The notes below the pieces were generated by a model that was not told where the DNA came from, did not search any database, and saw nothing but the letters and a program-made list of their open reading frames with translations. A stretch of DNA of 64,000 nucleotides. Source: Stenopsyche tienmushanensis (lineage: Eukaryota > Arthropoda > Insecta > Trichoptera > Stenopsychidae). The stretch is taken from positions 124,001 through 188,000 of the forward strand of contig WACJ01000372.1 of assembly GCA_008973525.1 (NCBI GenBank). The letters run 5' to 3'. Positions 35,275 through 47,575 of the stretch are shown here, one piece after another. The position numbers were made by a program, and so were the translations under genes. How positions within the stretch are numbered: position 1 is the first letter of the stretch; each line of letters begins with the position of its first letter.

Positions 35275-38230
35275 CTAGCTGGTACCCGGCGCGTTGCTGC
35301 CACAGAAGAAATAGTTCTAAAAATACCATTTGAAATTTGAAAGAGTTATCTTGTTTAATTAGCAATGATATAAATAATGATATTTTTTCCGACAATGAAT
35401 ACATTTATTGATATTGAATGATATATAAAGAAAAAAATATTAAAAGCATACATTTTGCTTACTTAATTGTTCTGCTAAGTGCTTTAGGATAGAGAATAGT
35501 TTTGGCTTTTCCGTCTTTAACAAATACAAATAAATTTCTCGGCTGTCCAACGTGGATTTTCTAGATTCTTCCGCACACTTGAAGTGCCTTGTTGATGGTC
35601 ATTGAGAATGCAAGTCCAACGGGGAGCTGCAGTCGTCTCTTGTCAAATGGCACGTCGGTGGGAATGAGCACATCTTCTCCTTTCGACTTTCCATTAAGAA
35701 TATATAGTTGTTTCGATGATATTCGGCATCAATTTCTTCATAGTGAGTCTTGTTCCAATTTGTAAGGTGGCACATCAGGAAGATCTGACGAATTTAAAAA
35801 CTCGATTGGATAGTTAGTAACTTGGTCTGCATTCATGGCGCTATCAATCGATTTGTAGGTAACAGAATCATTTGCAATTTGTTATTGTATTGTGTGGTTG
35901 ATCGTATTGACGTCGGTGTTTTCTGCTGCCAAAATAGCATGTTCGCGAAGCCAATAATGATTTTTATAATTACTAAAAATCTGCGGAAAAACTTTCTGAA
36001 TGAGTAAATCGATGGATGGCACAACAACGCAAAAGTTCGATGGAAATGAAATAAACTTGGTAGCATCAACATGCACTTTTCCTTCACCAATGTTCAATAG
36101 TCGTTTTAAAAATGTGGCTGCCGACGCATCACGCTACAAATGTACGCGCATATTTGTCTTTAATGTCAGTTTTCGCACGTCTCTCCAAGATGCGGTGCTT
36201 TGGGGCAAGAATCAGCTGGTGTCACTGGAAGAGGTTGTCGAAAGTCGCCACATAATAAAATTAGAGCGCCACCAAACGGTTTTGCATTTGATCGTAAGTC
36301 TTTAAGAGTTCGATCAAGCATTGCATTCGTCCCAGATAATCCCCTTGCAAATTTTCAAAACTTTAGCTATGTCAGAAACTTTAGGAATATTACATGTCAG
36401 AGCTTCCAATAAATGCATATCTAATGGCAATTTGAATGCCGAATGCGCTGTTCGTCCACCATCTAATAATGTTGCCGCAATACCTAATGAAGCAAGAGCT
36501 AAAGCAATTCTATTTTGAGATCGAATGTGAGCCAATAGTAAAGTGATGAGATACGTTTTTCCAGTACCGCCGGGCGCATCAAGGAAGAACAGATCATTTG
36601 TAATTGTATCGTAGGTCAATTTTTGTTCCGCAAGCAAAAGTTGTTCGTTTGCTTCGACAAATGCATCCAAATCATTAGCATCGTACTGCTGTTCAAGTGC
36701 AGAACGAATTCTTGTTGAATGAATTCTTTGATGTTGATGGTTAAGCAAATGTCTTCGATTTCGATCAGAGTTTGATTGAAAATATTGTCCGAAAACTCAA
36801 TTGAATTGTCATTGCTAACGGTGTGTAAAATGTCTTCGCTCAAATCCTCTCTGAATTTTTACCACAAATCTTTCGGGTTGGGTGACGGACATGTGGTTAA
36901 AATGATGGCGAGTAATGTTCTAATTTCCGTTCGACCTTTCTCAATGAAGTATGACATTTGACATTAACCAAAAGCATTCTTAAATAGTAACACTCGGCTT
37001 TATTTGGATGTAATGTGTAAATAGGGCCCAATGCATCAGATGAATACAGATTTCGATAACCTTCATCACGCATCCCTTGCTTACGTCGTTGAAAATTCTC
37101 GGATGTAGTATTTCATGTAAAATAGTTAGGAACTTGTGCGTACCATAATGTCTCTGCAAATACATCTTCTTCACACAGCGCAAGTGTTGGTTCAGCAGCA
37201 ACATTTCTTGCAGTGTCTGCCTTTGTCCATTTTCGAGATGAACACTGAGATGAACAACATTCGGATTGCTTCTGTGAATTAGGAAGCTCAAAATAGGCCA
37301 AAGAGCCTCGTCACTGCTGATATATCTACCTGTTTGAAATTGAGTTTGAACTCGATCGTTGCGCGCATCAAGTCTTTCAATACTGACTACTGCCATATCA
37401 CTGCCTATTTGCATGTACAATTTGCACGACAATATCCGACGTTGGTATGAGCTTTGAATGTTTTCGATGAAAAAGAAGATCCATATATTGTTGATTTCAA
37501 CGTCAACATATTGTTATTAAATAAAAGAATTATTCATTTGTTTCTTGTTTTTATTTTTTAAATTAAATTTAAATTCAAATCTGGTTAGGTTAGGTTTGTT
37601 TGTTTTCATTGTGTCGAAATGAAGGCGTTTTCAATTTACCAATAAATTTGTCCCCCGTTAACAGGATTTAACCTTTATCCATTTTACACTGGGATGCAAA
37701 CTGTAATCGTAATGAATATCATATTGAAATGCAGCAATATTCAAATCAACATGTACTTTCGATTCTCGTTGCACGTTGGTCGTCTGATTTTGATCGGATA
37801 ACACTCGAACGTATTTTTTCGATTGTTACGTACGTGAATAAGCGATGAATGAAATGAAACATTTTAAAAGTGCTTGCGATAAATAATTTGGATATAATTG
37901 ACTCACGCCGATGGATAACCTGCAAATGACATTGACGTTTGACGTATGTGTTGTATGTGACGACGACACGACGCCTCCTACTGCAACTTGTAGGTACTAT
38001 ATACCTATAGCCTTAGCAACGCATAATCTCAAACACGTCAGAATCAACAACTTTCACACATTAAGTTTTGAATTAAAAATCTACTGTAAGTTAATTGTAC
38101 TATGCCTATGTCACCCCCTGATCCCTTGGCAATAAGTGGACCAAGTTTTGTCTCAATCCGATGAACGCGCATATCAACCCATTTCGCCCGAGCATTAGAC
38201 GGGAAACGCAACTTATTTTTATATATTAGA
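35275..38230 (-). mobile_element. Helitron, 2956 bp, non-autonomous
   Basis: On the minus strand the element starts TCTAATATATAAAAA at 38230, preceded by A, and ends CAGCTAG at 35275, followed by T. Insertion between A and T, a 5' TC and a 3' CTAG are the defining Helitron features. Just before CTAG is a GC-rich segment (CAACGCGCCGGGTACC) of the sort that forms the subterminal hairpin, though the stem here is imperfect. No target duplication is expected and none is seen. Inside is a broken Rep/helicase gene. Between about 37440 and 38090 no Rep sequence is recognisable, so the nuclease half is missing. Confidence 0.85.
35490..37432 (-). pseudogene. Helitron Rep/PIF1-helicase pseudogene
   Basis: Pieces appear in family order on the minus strand. 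36980-37432 gives the post-nuclease region (GSDMAVVSIE, RYISSDEALWPILSF, VVHLSVHLENGQRQ). 36616-36843 gives SEDILHTVSNDNSIEFSDNI. 36314-36748 gives the ATPase core, with Walker A GGTGKT at its residues 60-65 and Walker B IIWDE at 137-141. About 36181-36305 gives [14 protein letters not shown]. 35490-35780 retains STTQYNNKL and PFDKRRLQLPVGLAFSMTIN-like sequence, partly in other frames. In intact proteins the HUH nuclease nicks and rejoins DNA and the 5'-3' helicase unwinds it for rolling-circle transposition. Here the HUH domain is absent and several stops and frameshifts break the helicase. The frames on the opposite strand are shadows. Confidence 0.85.
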
Positions 38231-39880
38231 TAATATATGGCAAAGATTCTTATTTTTAAGCTAACTTATTATATTACTGAAATGTATGTTAACGCCATCA
38301 TTTGTTATACAAAGTTAGTCCAGAAGATGTATTGGCTTAAGTTAATGCAGAATTGTCAACTGTGAAAGTTCTTAATGAAGTTATAATAGTGGAATAGCAC
38401 AAGAATTTACATTTCAGAGCACATTTATTCAATGTTAGTTTAAAATAACGACGATGAAGGATAGCTAAATTAACACCTAACACCTAATATTTCTAAATTC
38501 GCTGGTAGTAAATACGTATTAAGTATTCATGGATCTTCTTTATGGCTATCAATTGATATAACGATGAGCGCAATACAAGTTCACGCACTCCAAGGGTTCG
38601 AATTGACCAACACTCTGCTGGCCAATTTAAGTGAGGATGCTTCATCATCCAAAAGACGATCTTTGTGACCTCGATAAACGGACATGGGGGCAATCTTGAT
38701 ATATTTTGAGCAGAATGGGCGCAGTCGAAAATGAAAAGAAGAGGCTTTACTGGGTGTAATAACAATACGTCCCTGGCCACACCCTCCTTATCAGCGCTGT
38801 ACAGAAGTCAAAGGCGTCAAGGGACAGGCCAAGTGAGGCGTTAAAGCAATTAATGGGTCGTTTTGATTCGTTCGATACTAAACGCAGACCCTAAACCCGG
38901 CCCGTAGCGCGCGGGTTAAGATATTGAGACTCGTCAGTTTCAGCAGCACGAACCATGAAATAAGGCTTACGCCTCTGCCTTGAATTATGAGCGATGACAT
39001 CGTTCTGCCTTTCGGAAATGGAGATCCTCCAGCTGCGATAAGTTTGGCTGCAATATTCGCACAAATGTTAATTGAATTTCCGCATTTGCCCGTAGTGGTT
39101 AATTTCTGCACGCGTTACATCAATTTGACGCAAATCCGATCCAAATCCATGACGATGATGAACTGCACGACGTCGCACTTTGCAGGCATTTTCGAATTAA
39201 TAAACGACGCAATTGTACACAGGGATAATGGATTATGTCGTATTCAAACATTGAAATATTCATATGCGACAACCGACACTGTCACAGTCGCTTTGGATTA
39301 TAAAATTAGACGTGAGGACGTAAAGCACACAGAAGAACAAACACTCGCTCTAATTTACGTATACAACATTCATGAGCATCAATTACGATGAAATATTTAC
39401 TTTATGTAGAGGTTTGCCATAGGGAAACTATAATATGAAACGAATAACAAGGAGTTGTAAAAAAAACAAGGTCTTGAATAAAAACAGCGAAATTAACTTG
39501 TGCAAACATTTATATTGGTAAATTGATCACTTTGTTGACTCTTCCCACGATGATTCCCGTACAAGTTTTCTAAATACATTAATTTTAAATAACACACTTT
39601 TAAATAATATCAATTTGCTATTATTACAGATAATCCTGATTTATTGCGCTCTAAGCGATTGCGGATTTGTTTTTGTTATGTTGTGTTCAAATGATCAAAA
39701 ATCAAGTATAAGACACAATGCGGGTTCGCTAGAAATAATTTAATATTACGAAAGCTATCAGAATCATGGAATCGAAGTTTAAAAAAATGTTAATGATCAC
39801 ATAAAACAGACCAGTCAAACTTGCGGCCTTCAGCCCAGCTAACAAAACGAACACAATACTAAAAAAAAGTTTTATATAAA
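38231..39880. other. stretch with a balanced island, no gene supported
   Basis: About 38480-39400 is more complex and CpG-containing. It holds a 134-codon plus-strand frame (38987-39391) and a 95-codon minus-strand frame (38493-38780). The plus-strand frame begins at ATG with MSDDIVLPFGNGDPP but shows no recognised domain, and a minus-strand frame overlaps its start. It is the best non-transposon coding candidate here but weak. Confidence 0.3.
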
Positions 39881-40380
39881 CTCCTGCAAAAATACAATCT
39901 ACCACTGTTAAAAGTAGCTTATGTAGCTACAGATGGCGTTGCTTCAATAACTGAAAAAACAAAGGCTTTGTAGCATTACTACGAAAAAAAGTTGCGAAAT
40001 TTTTGGCGGATCCAAGATTCGCCATACGCTTTACATTATACATAAAGGAGTACAATGCACGAAGATAATTAACATGGAAAATACATATGTTGTCATATAC
40101 AAAAAAAAAAAATCATCATTCCGGTCTATCTTAACTATATCGAGGTATGATGGTTATCTTGCTACAAGATACTCAAACAATTTTGGGATTTAAATTTATC
40201 GCTGCAAGGAAAATATCAGATCATTACGAATATGTGTGACAAAATTAAGGCATTCAAATGTAAGTCTTAGAACTGAATTTGAATGACAAGATTTCCCGAT
40301 TTTTATTCTTATGGGTGACAAATTTTCTTGGTTTACTTCGTTTTTTTTCAATAAATATAGAAATATTTAAATTCAGTGCG
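39881..40380 (+). pseudogene. hAT-like (ZBED-type) transposase relic
   Basis: On the plus strand near 39913 the reading is VAYVATDGVASITEKTKAL followed by a stop. It resembles the CTDGAxSM block of hAT transposases, which contains the first catalytic aspartate. About 40230-40270 gives DKIKAFKCKS, resembling the later E(E)IRAFKxKL block of ZBED5-like proteins. The intervening sequence is shortened and broken by stops. Assignment rests on two short motifs in the expected order. Confidence 0.4.
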
Positions 40381-40464
40381 ATTCAAATTTGAAATCAAAA
40401 TTAATTGAAGTTGGCGTGCCAGAATTTACAGATTTATCAGTCAATTTTGAAAGTAATCACTACT

Positions 40465-41005
40465 AGCTAGGGAATCCAATTCCGGGATTCCGGGTAGTTT
40501 TAGGTACTCATGAATCCCGGGATTAGTAAACGTAATCCCGAATAATTCGAGATTGAATTTTTTATCTAACAGAAATCGTACACCTCACCGTTGAAGGCTA
40601 CTAAATCGAGATATTCCCGCCGAAATCTGAACGCATGGACACAGTGTCGTAATTACTAATTGGTGAGCTTAGGCGATGCCTAGGAGCAGTAAATCTATAA
40701 TCTATGTATACATATATACAGTATGTACATATATGTTTTTCAAATTGTTATATTAACCTTTCCCTACCGGTGATGTATTTACTACACCTCGAATCTAATA
40801 ATAGGAATATCCATATGAAATATAATAGATACGGGGTTCAGATTTTTTGTATTCTTCCGTTAAATAAATACGAATCACATCAAAGTATTATAGTATATAA
40901 TTATTCATCTGCAGCGATGGAAATAAATATTTTGTCGGGAAATCGGAAATTTTACAAGTTTTAGGCCGTGTCTTAGCAGAAATGAATATTATCAGTTACA
41001 TCTAG
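40465..41005 (+). repeat. Dispersed repeat R2, copy 3
   Basis: The longest copy. It starts near CTAGGGAATCCAATTCCGGG, passes ATCCCGGGATTAG and the core CCCGCCGAAATCT, TGTCGTAATTACTAATTGG and GCTTAGGCGATGCCTAG, then TTAACCTTTCCCTACCGG (TTAA at 40753), and continues to about 41000. All three R2 copies are in the same orientation. An 86-codon frame across it is spurious. Confidence 0.65.
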
Positions 41006-42480
41006 ATTTTTTGCAACCTAGAACCAGGTGATTAATTAATATTCTCCCGTTAATCGCGACCTTATCCAGAACGTTATCGGTACGGGCATTTAGTTAGGTT
41101 ACAAATTCTCAATTAACACACAATTTTTGATGAAGGTGTCTTCTACAAAAAGTATATAAAATTCATCAAAAGTATTGAAATCCTTTGAGATGCGACTTTA
41201 CAAACGTATACTGAAAATCGTGAACTAAGTACTAACCAAAGAATTTATATCGAGCGTGTCTTTCTCAACCGTTAAACGAAGAAAAATGTTATAAATCGGA
41301 CGTATGATCCTAGACCCAAAAAAAAAAAACACACTCACAATTGTAATGGGAAAAGTTGAAGAAAAAAATTGATTGAAAAAAATAAGTTTTTTGGTCGACC
41401 CACATGCGTATATACAACGGTGATAACCGAATAATTATTTTATGTGACGCAAAATCGAGATAAATTATCAACGACCATTGATGCTCGAAATTGAAAATGA
41501 CATCCCAAGAAGAATATTTTCCACTGTAATTTTATCGACAAAAATGGTAGATTGATTGTTGATACACGTTCATTTCCCATAATACAAGCAATCAAATTAT
41601 TTAACGCTTTTATGATTGAAAATAAGCTTCCATTTACTTCAAAAGATATTTGTATCGCTTCGAAAAGAGCATTTAGAATTCTCATAAAAATTGCCATAAA
41701 ATTAGGTAAGATAACATGAAAAGTGAGTGTTATATTAAAACCGAGATTGCCTGTTACAAGAAACAATGAAATGGATGTTTTGTCCTTAGACTGAATTTAA
41801 AAACCCTTGCCAACAATGTGTATACCATAGAAAAAATCCTAATATTGCCAAACAATTATTTTATGAATTTGCATAATAACCATTAGGACTTGACATATTT
41901 TTGTAACAACAATTTATTCTCATAAGGGATGTCTGTTTTCAAGGGCGAATCTCAAAATTCGTCTTTGTTACAGAAAACTCTCACGACGAGGGATATTCCT
42001 TTCTTTGCAAAACCTCGGCGATATTGCTATGGTATGGCACTATTAATCTTCATTATATCCGTACAGTCAGGATTCTTTCGATTACTATTCCCACCGGTGG
42101 GATACGTGACACAATCTTTGAATATCCCGAAGTGGAAACGAGGATTTCAATTCCCCCGATTGAAAACGTCTACGTAATTTAATGCTGCAGTAACACCCAT
42201 GGAGAAGTTCTCGCCTCCAGCAGACTTCATTCAATGCAGGGCTGATCCTGAAGAAATTACCAATTTTCGAACGGAGAGGTAACGAAGAAAGTTCGACCAA
42301 AGAGCAAAATTATGCAACGGCGACGTTATATATTTAAATGCATTTGCGGATATTTCCTGGAACGGAACAACGCCATTTGTTTATGACCACAATCCCTTAT
42401 CTATTACACAAGAATAAAATAATTTACTTATTATATTATCATACGATAAAAAGTCTTTAGATTATTTGTGGTGAATGCAA
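41006..42480. other. unannotated stretch
   Basis: Mostly AT-rich. A 108-codon minus-strand frame at 41440-41766 has no recognised domain. About 42080-42380 is more balanced. No gene is supported. Confidence 0.4.
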
Positions 42481-42502
42481 ATATATATATATATATATAT
42501 AT
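42480..42502. repeat. (AT)n microsatellite
   Basis: About eleven uninterrupted AT dinucleotides, directly abutting the left edge of the 283-bp palindrome. Confidence 0.95.
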
Positions 42503-42784
42503 AAATTATTTTAATTATTAAAATATTAATAAATAGCCGGGTGTTCGATCGCGTTAAGGTTTTTGGTAAAAAATTAAAAAACGAATTCTTTACCTTATCC
42601 GATATTTCGGACCACTCGTCGGGTCCATTCTCAAGGATTGACTGTCAATCCTTGAGAATGGACCCGACGAGTGGTCCGAAATATCGGATAAGGTAAAGAA
42701 TTCGTTTTTTAATTTTTTACCAAAAACCTTAACGCGATCGAACACCCGGCTATTTATTAATATTTTAATAATTAAAATAATTTA
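42502..42784. repeat. Perfect 283-bp palindrome (141-bp arms)
   Basis: The arms 42502-42642 and 42644-42784 are exact reverse complements around a single T at 42643; I checked them in blocks and found no mismatch. Pairing fails at 42501/42785. The sequence is non-coding and includes CCGGGTGTTCGATCGCG and TCCGATATTTCGGACC. Neither arm recurs elsewhere in the window. It may be a young fold-back element, a long hairpin-RNA locus, or an assembly or cloning fold-back artefact. Confidence 0.95.
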
Positions 42785-44834
42785 AATATGACTCGCGTAA
42801 ATCTGAAAAACTCTAATATATATATATATGACTGTGATGTACATTAGTCACAATATAGATATGATATTTAACCACAAACAAAAATAAATTAAAATGAAAC
42901 CACTTCAGCAACGAGTGCTTTGATAATAAGCCATTCGTCTGGGAATAAATCCCAGATTTGGATTTGCGTTTAACGAGCTCTAAACGGGTTAAATATATAT
43001 ATTTTAGGTATCGAGGAGCATTGCGGGCAATTACTTTTATTCTCATCACAGGGCAACAAATTTTACAGGGCCGCTTTGATGGTTTTCCGCAATAAAAATA
43101 CTGCGTGATACGCTCCCTCCGTATGTTATGCCGTTTCGTTAAATTGAATTATTATACGCCATTTATGGTTGCGGACGTCGTAAAATGTTTAAGATCAGCT
43201 ATTATGTTGCCGAATATCGAACTGGCGGACGGGCTTTAAGGGCCCCAAGTATTAAAAAATCATACGATAAACCGCATCGACTTAAAACAACGATCTTCCT
43301 GGATCATATTGCAGAAAGGATTCGTTTATTTCATATATATCGTCAATTTATAGGCGATAGGAAAGGTACACAAGCTTAAAAAGGGTGCCGCATATGTTAT
43401 CGACAAGCAAATTATTAATCATGTTGAAAAGTTGAAAAATTCTTAATAAAATTATATAAAAAATAAACTGATTTCTATTCAGCGGATACGATAAATATTG
43501 TAACTGTTCAAAGATTTGATCTGACAATTTATTCAATATGTCCCGAATTTTTGAAGATACCTCACTCATGTATGAAACGAGGCATTGTCGCTTTATCGTG
43601 CGTTCCTTTTTTTAAATTGAAACCAATGCCTGGAGGTGTTGTTCCTTTCCACGTATAAAAGAGACGTATTTGTTTTAATACGATCCGAAATTGAAATTCG
43701 CATGAAATCGTGATCGGTCCTAATAGGCACATCTGCGATGTAGGTTTTGATAAATGGAATTGTTCTCTTCTGAAAAAGATGAATGAGAAGCCAGATTTTT
43801 TTTATCTGACAGCCTTATACATTTATTGTCACATAAATAGGTCAATGGGTCAGCGGCATTCGCTTTTGTTGTTTTTCCTCCCATATAAATCTTCACTAGT
43901 GCAATCAGAATATAAATCATGAAAAATTGCCACAGCGTTTTTCCGCTAAAATAATAAAAGTTTTCACGGCGTCCGTTGTTTTCTCGACAGCGGATCGCTC
44001 ATGATTAATAATTCGTACAAAGTCGTTCTTTAAAATTCAATTAAATCGCAGAGCCGAAGAACAATAGTATTTGAGCAGTAGATGCGGTCAGTGTCGGTGA
44101 ACCTAATGCTCGGGTCCATCCCTGAGGGAAGATCGGGACGTGGGGGAGGATTGTTCCATCTGCGGGACAATGAAAAGTTTCGCGGCCGAGAAACATAGCG
44201 GGATGAGGTCGGAGCTTATGGGGCAATTCCCACCCCGAAAGCGCCACCTGGCGACCCCCGGGATACACCAATAACAATGCCAAATTTAATTGAATCTCCG
44301 TGTTTAATTGAACAACAGCGGATGCACGAGAGAATAATGTGAATGGCGCTCAGGATAATCCAAAAGTCACTGGACACGATGTATAATTACCACCACTTTA
44401 TACGTGAGCAGCATAGCTTCCAAGTCTAGTGATCGACTCGTATGGGAAAAGCGACGATGTTATGGGGTCGTTTTTCAGGATTTCAGGTCGCTACGTGATG
44501 CCGTAAAAACAGATCATAAACAGCACGAGAATAAAGTCAACGCACAAAGAATATACGCAAACATAATTTAAATCATTATTAACGAATTTATATAGTGTCG
44601 AAAACGCGCGCTGAAACATGCTTAAAAATTGAATGCCGCACGAACTGACACCCACGCGCAGATTACGTCGAATACCGCAGGTTATTTTATAGGTATTTTC
44701 TGTGAACAACTGAAGAGTATGAAATTTGTTTTTATTGATGTCAAAGTTAGAAATGAAATCTGATCAGATTTGTTTCTTTAAAAAGTTATTGGCGATTACT
44801 TATGTTTAATCTGAAATGTATACATCTAACTGTA
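42785..44834. other. non-repetitive CpG-containing island
   Basis: About 43020-44720 is balanced and CpG-rich without repeat similarity. Minus-strand frames at 44041-44283 and others have no recognised domain. Candidate host regulatory or intronic DNA. Confidence 0.4.
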
Positions 44835-45410
44835 TACACTCTCCGATTTACGCGGTAGATACGTTATTTAGAAACCCGCGTAAATAGAAACCGCATTTAA
44901 TAAAAGCAAGAAATTCATACAAAAATATAAGATACGTTCCATCATATAAAAACGCGTAAATTAAGCATTTGATTTCATATACAACTACTCTATACTTCAT
45001 CATCAAATGAACTGATCAATTCAATTTGAGAATAAGCAGAAATATCCCAGTTTTTTTAATTAAAAATTCCGTGATTTCTTTCTTCTTATTTCTTTATATA
45101 TTTCTTCACATTGTGCGCAAGTATTTCGAAAGTTTCTTTGGAAATTTTAACAATTTTCTTGCAGGGTTGAGAGCGTAATCTAATTTTTTTGCAGTAAATA
45201 ATGGCGATTCGGAATATTCATCTTCACTTACATGATCCGTTTCGGGTATTAAAATAAGGCTATCTAATTCCTCTTCGGTTATAATGTCATCGATAAATAA
45301 TTCTTCAATATTCTTACATTAATAAACGCATCAAAAAAAATACATTTTCTCGAGCGCGTTAAAGTGAAACCGTGCATAAAAGTACCGCGTAAACCAAGGG
45401 AATGAATGTA
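44835..45410. mobile_element. pogo/Tigger-like MITE with internal frame
   Basis: Imperfect inverted repeats: left CACTCTCCGATTTACGCGGTA, ending at the motif TTTACGCGGTA that also appears in the right end read in reverse. Flanks are TA. Motifs of the kind TTTACGCGGTAGATACGTT are typical of pogo/Tigger-derived short elements. It directly abuts a second small element at 45415. Confidence 0.5.
45106..45318 (-). pseudogene. 70-codon stop-free frame inside the MITE
   Basis: On the minus strand a frame without a start codon runs from a stop at 45319-45321 to TGA 45106-45108. It has an acidic first half (EELFIDDIITEEELDSLILI, then PETDHVSEDEYSESP) and a basic tail (ARKLLKFPKKLSKYLRTM). The long open reading in AT-rich DNA suggests a captured or residual coding exon. 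It is not recognised; it could be the last exon of a transposase-related gene. Confidence 0.35.
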
Positions 45411-45414
45411 TATA

Positions 45415-45543
45415 CACTTGGGTCTGTTTTTATGCGATAGATACGTTCCACGGGGAGTCGCATAAAAAAAGACTTGTACTACATAAAAAAATGAGGGATA
45501 AGTTCAATTACATTTGAAAATCGCATAAAAACAGACCCAAGTG
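45415..45543. mobile_element. 129-bp MITE with perfect 23-bp inverted repeats
   Basis: Both ends are CACTTGGGTCTGTTTTTATG plus CGA, in opposite orientation (45415-45437 and 45521-45543) with no mismatch, flanked by TA (45413-45414 and 45544-45545). No coding capacity. The TA target and GCGATAGATACGTTCC interior suggest a pogo/Tigger-derived element, and the perfect repeats suggest recent insertion. Confidence 0.85.
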
Positions 45544-45545
45544 TA

Positions 45546-47575
45546 CAATATATAAATACGTAATTTATCTACGTATATTTAAATATAAAATGGGTCATGT
45601 TCCTAAATTAGAATACGAGAAATGTATGAGTATTTAAATAAGTTTAATCCTAGGATTTAAACTAGCTCAGAGATGGGAGAAATTATGAAAAATGAGAAGA
45701 TTTGGGATGCTTGGCAACTTTATAGATATAATTCCTAAATGGATCGTTCGTTTTTATTATGATCGTTTTATTAAAATTAGTTGCTGTTATCAAATTTAAG
45801 GCATGAGAGACTTTTCTGTGAAAAGGATTTTTCATGTGGTTGTTTCCCATTTGCCTTTCAGTTGTGGGAATGTTAGGATAGGATTATTTGAATAGGAATT
45901 TTAGGTAAGACATGATATATTAGTGAGCAGCGAAATTATCATTATTTTTTAATTATATTTGAATTTTTGCAGAAAACTGCTTTAAACTTTTTTCTTCTTC
46001 ATTTGGGGTCGTTTTTTCGAAATATGTTCAAAAATATCCTACGCACTTATTGAGTGCATTTTACAGTTATATTTTAATTTCATCATTTCCAATTTTGAAA
46101 CATTTTGAATGTTTCAAAATTGGAAAGTCTTGAGAAACTCGCTTAAAATAAGCGTAAAATCAAAAAATAAATGCGATTTTAATCAAATTTTTAACAAATT
46201 CAAAGAAAAATAACTCGTAAAAAACGTTCTAACAAAAAGACAGATTATCCGTGATTATTCTCTTAATATAACGAGTTATATAGCAAACTGCGAAATAATG
46301 CGTCAATCACGACTCCGACTTCGCACCGCCATCCCAAAACTTTACAAATTATGATTGATGAGAATATTATTATCCGCTGCACGGAAGAGACAAGTTGCTC
46401 CCAGTGGAAATTGAATCCAAATTATCTGAGGATTAACAAAAACAACGAAAGCAAACAGAGCTCGATTGGAATATATCAATTGTCGGAATCGCACAATATT
46501 AAATTGCGCGTCGATCGAAAGTAAATTTCGCCCCATTAACACTTCAGAGCCCGGGCGATTTTCGCACGAAATCTCTAATTCTTTCGTAAAATTGATATAA
46601 AAGTCAAAGTTACATCATTCTCATCACGCATTAACGCGGGCTAAGACTGTAAAGTGTTTTGATCGCGGCGAAATCTTCAAAATTTTCACTAAAGCGGCTA
46701 AATAAATCATTCAAAACACGCAAAGTGTTTGCTAAACTAACGGACGTCATAAGAATTACTACGTTTTATCGACGATTCACATCCGTTCACCACAGCAAAC
46801 ACATTGCAGACGTCATCACAAGAATGGGTGGTCGAATGCGCCTATTCTGTCATCAGCGATCGTCTGCACGATCATACATGCGGAGGGATAAAAAGGATGT
46901 CTCTGGAGCGATTTCCTGCGGCATTGTTGCAGCGACCGCAGTTAATTTTAGTCCCGACTTCCGATGAAAAACAGATAAAGTGAAACCATAAAATGTAATG
47001 GCCGATTCGACATCGCCCTATGCTAATATACGAGCGAAAGTTTCCTCATTTTTCACTGCGTTAGCGCCCGCAAACACAAATCAGGATCCTCAGATACTGA
47101 GAACTCAACGAATCGCCATTGTGGTAGTTCCTGCTTTTATTCGTTTCAATACTGACTAGGCGAATATCAATGGAGACGGAAATTGGGTCGTATTATTCAA
47201 GACGAAGAAATGTGTGTCAATAGTATTTTTCACATTGCTGATCTGAATCCGTCCGCCCGTCTAAGGGTCAGGATTATAAATTTGGTATTTGAGAAAACAA
47301 TGACATCATACGAATACATAATTTGATTCATGAAAATCGTCCGATTAAAAGACGATTTCCATAATTGCGAATCATCCTTATTTTTTAAAAATGAGTTTTA
47401 TATTAAGTCTTTGAACTCGAGAGGTGACTCTCACTCACCAAATGATTTGATGCCGCAACTCGAGAGGCGACTCTCGCTCACCATTCGATTTGATGCAGAA
47501 ACTCGGTTCACGGCAATAAGAGTTTACGTTTAGTTCCTTTGAAGCCGGTTCCTAAACTCTTTTGTATAATCTTAT
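45546..47575. other. AT-rich stretch, then CpG-containing island
   Basis: AT-rich to about 46260 apart from the hairpin at 46086. About 46260-47160 is balanced and CpG-containing without repeats; a 102-codon frame at 46659-46967 has no recognised domain. No gene is supported. Confidence 0.4.
46086..46126. repeat. Perfect 19-bp hairpin
   Basis: TTTCCAATTTTGAAACATT and its exact reverse complement are separated by TTG. Non-coding. The role is unknown; it is short for a microRNA precursor. Confidence 0.9.

Noticed and set aside
35822..36518. Several 60 to 101-codon plus-strand frames
   Set aside because: They are shadows of the minus-strand Helitron helicase.
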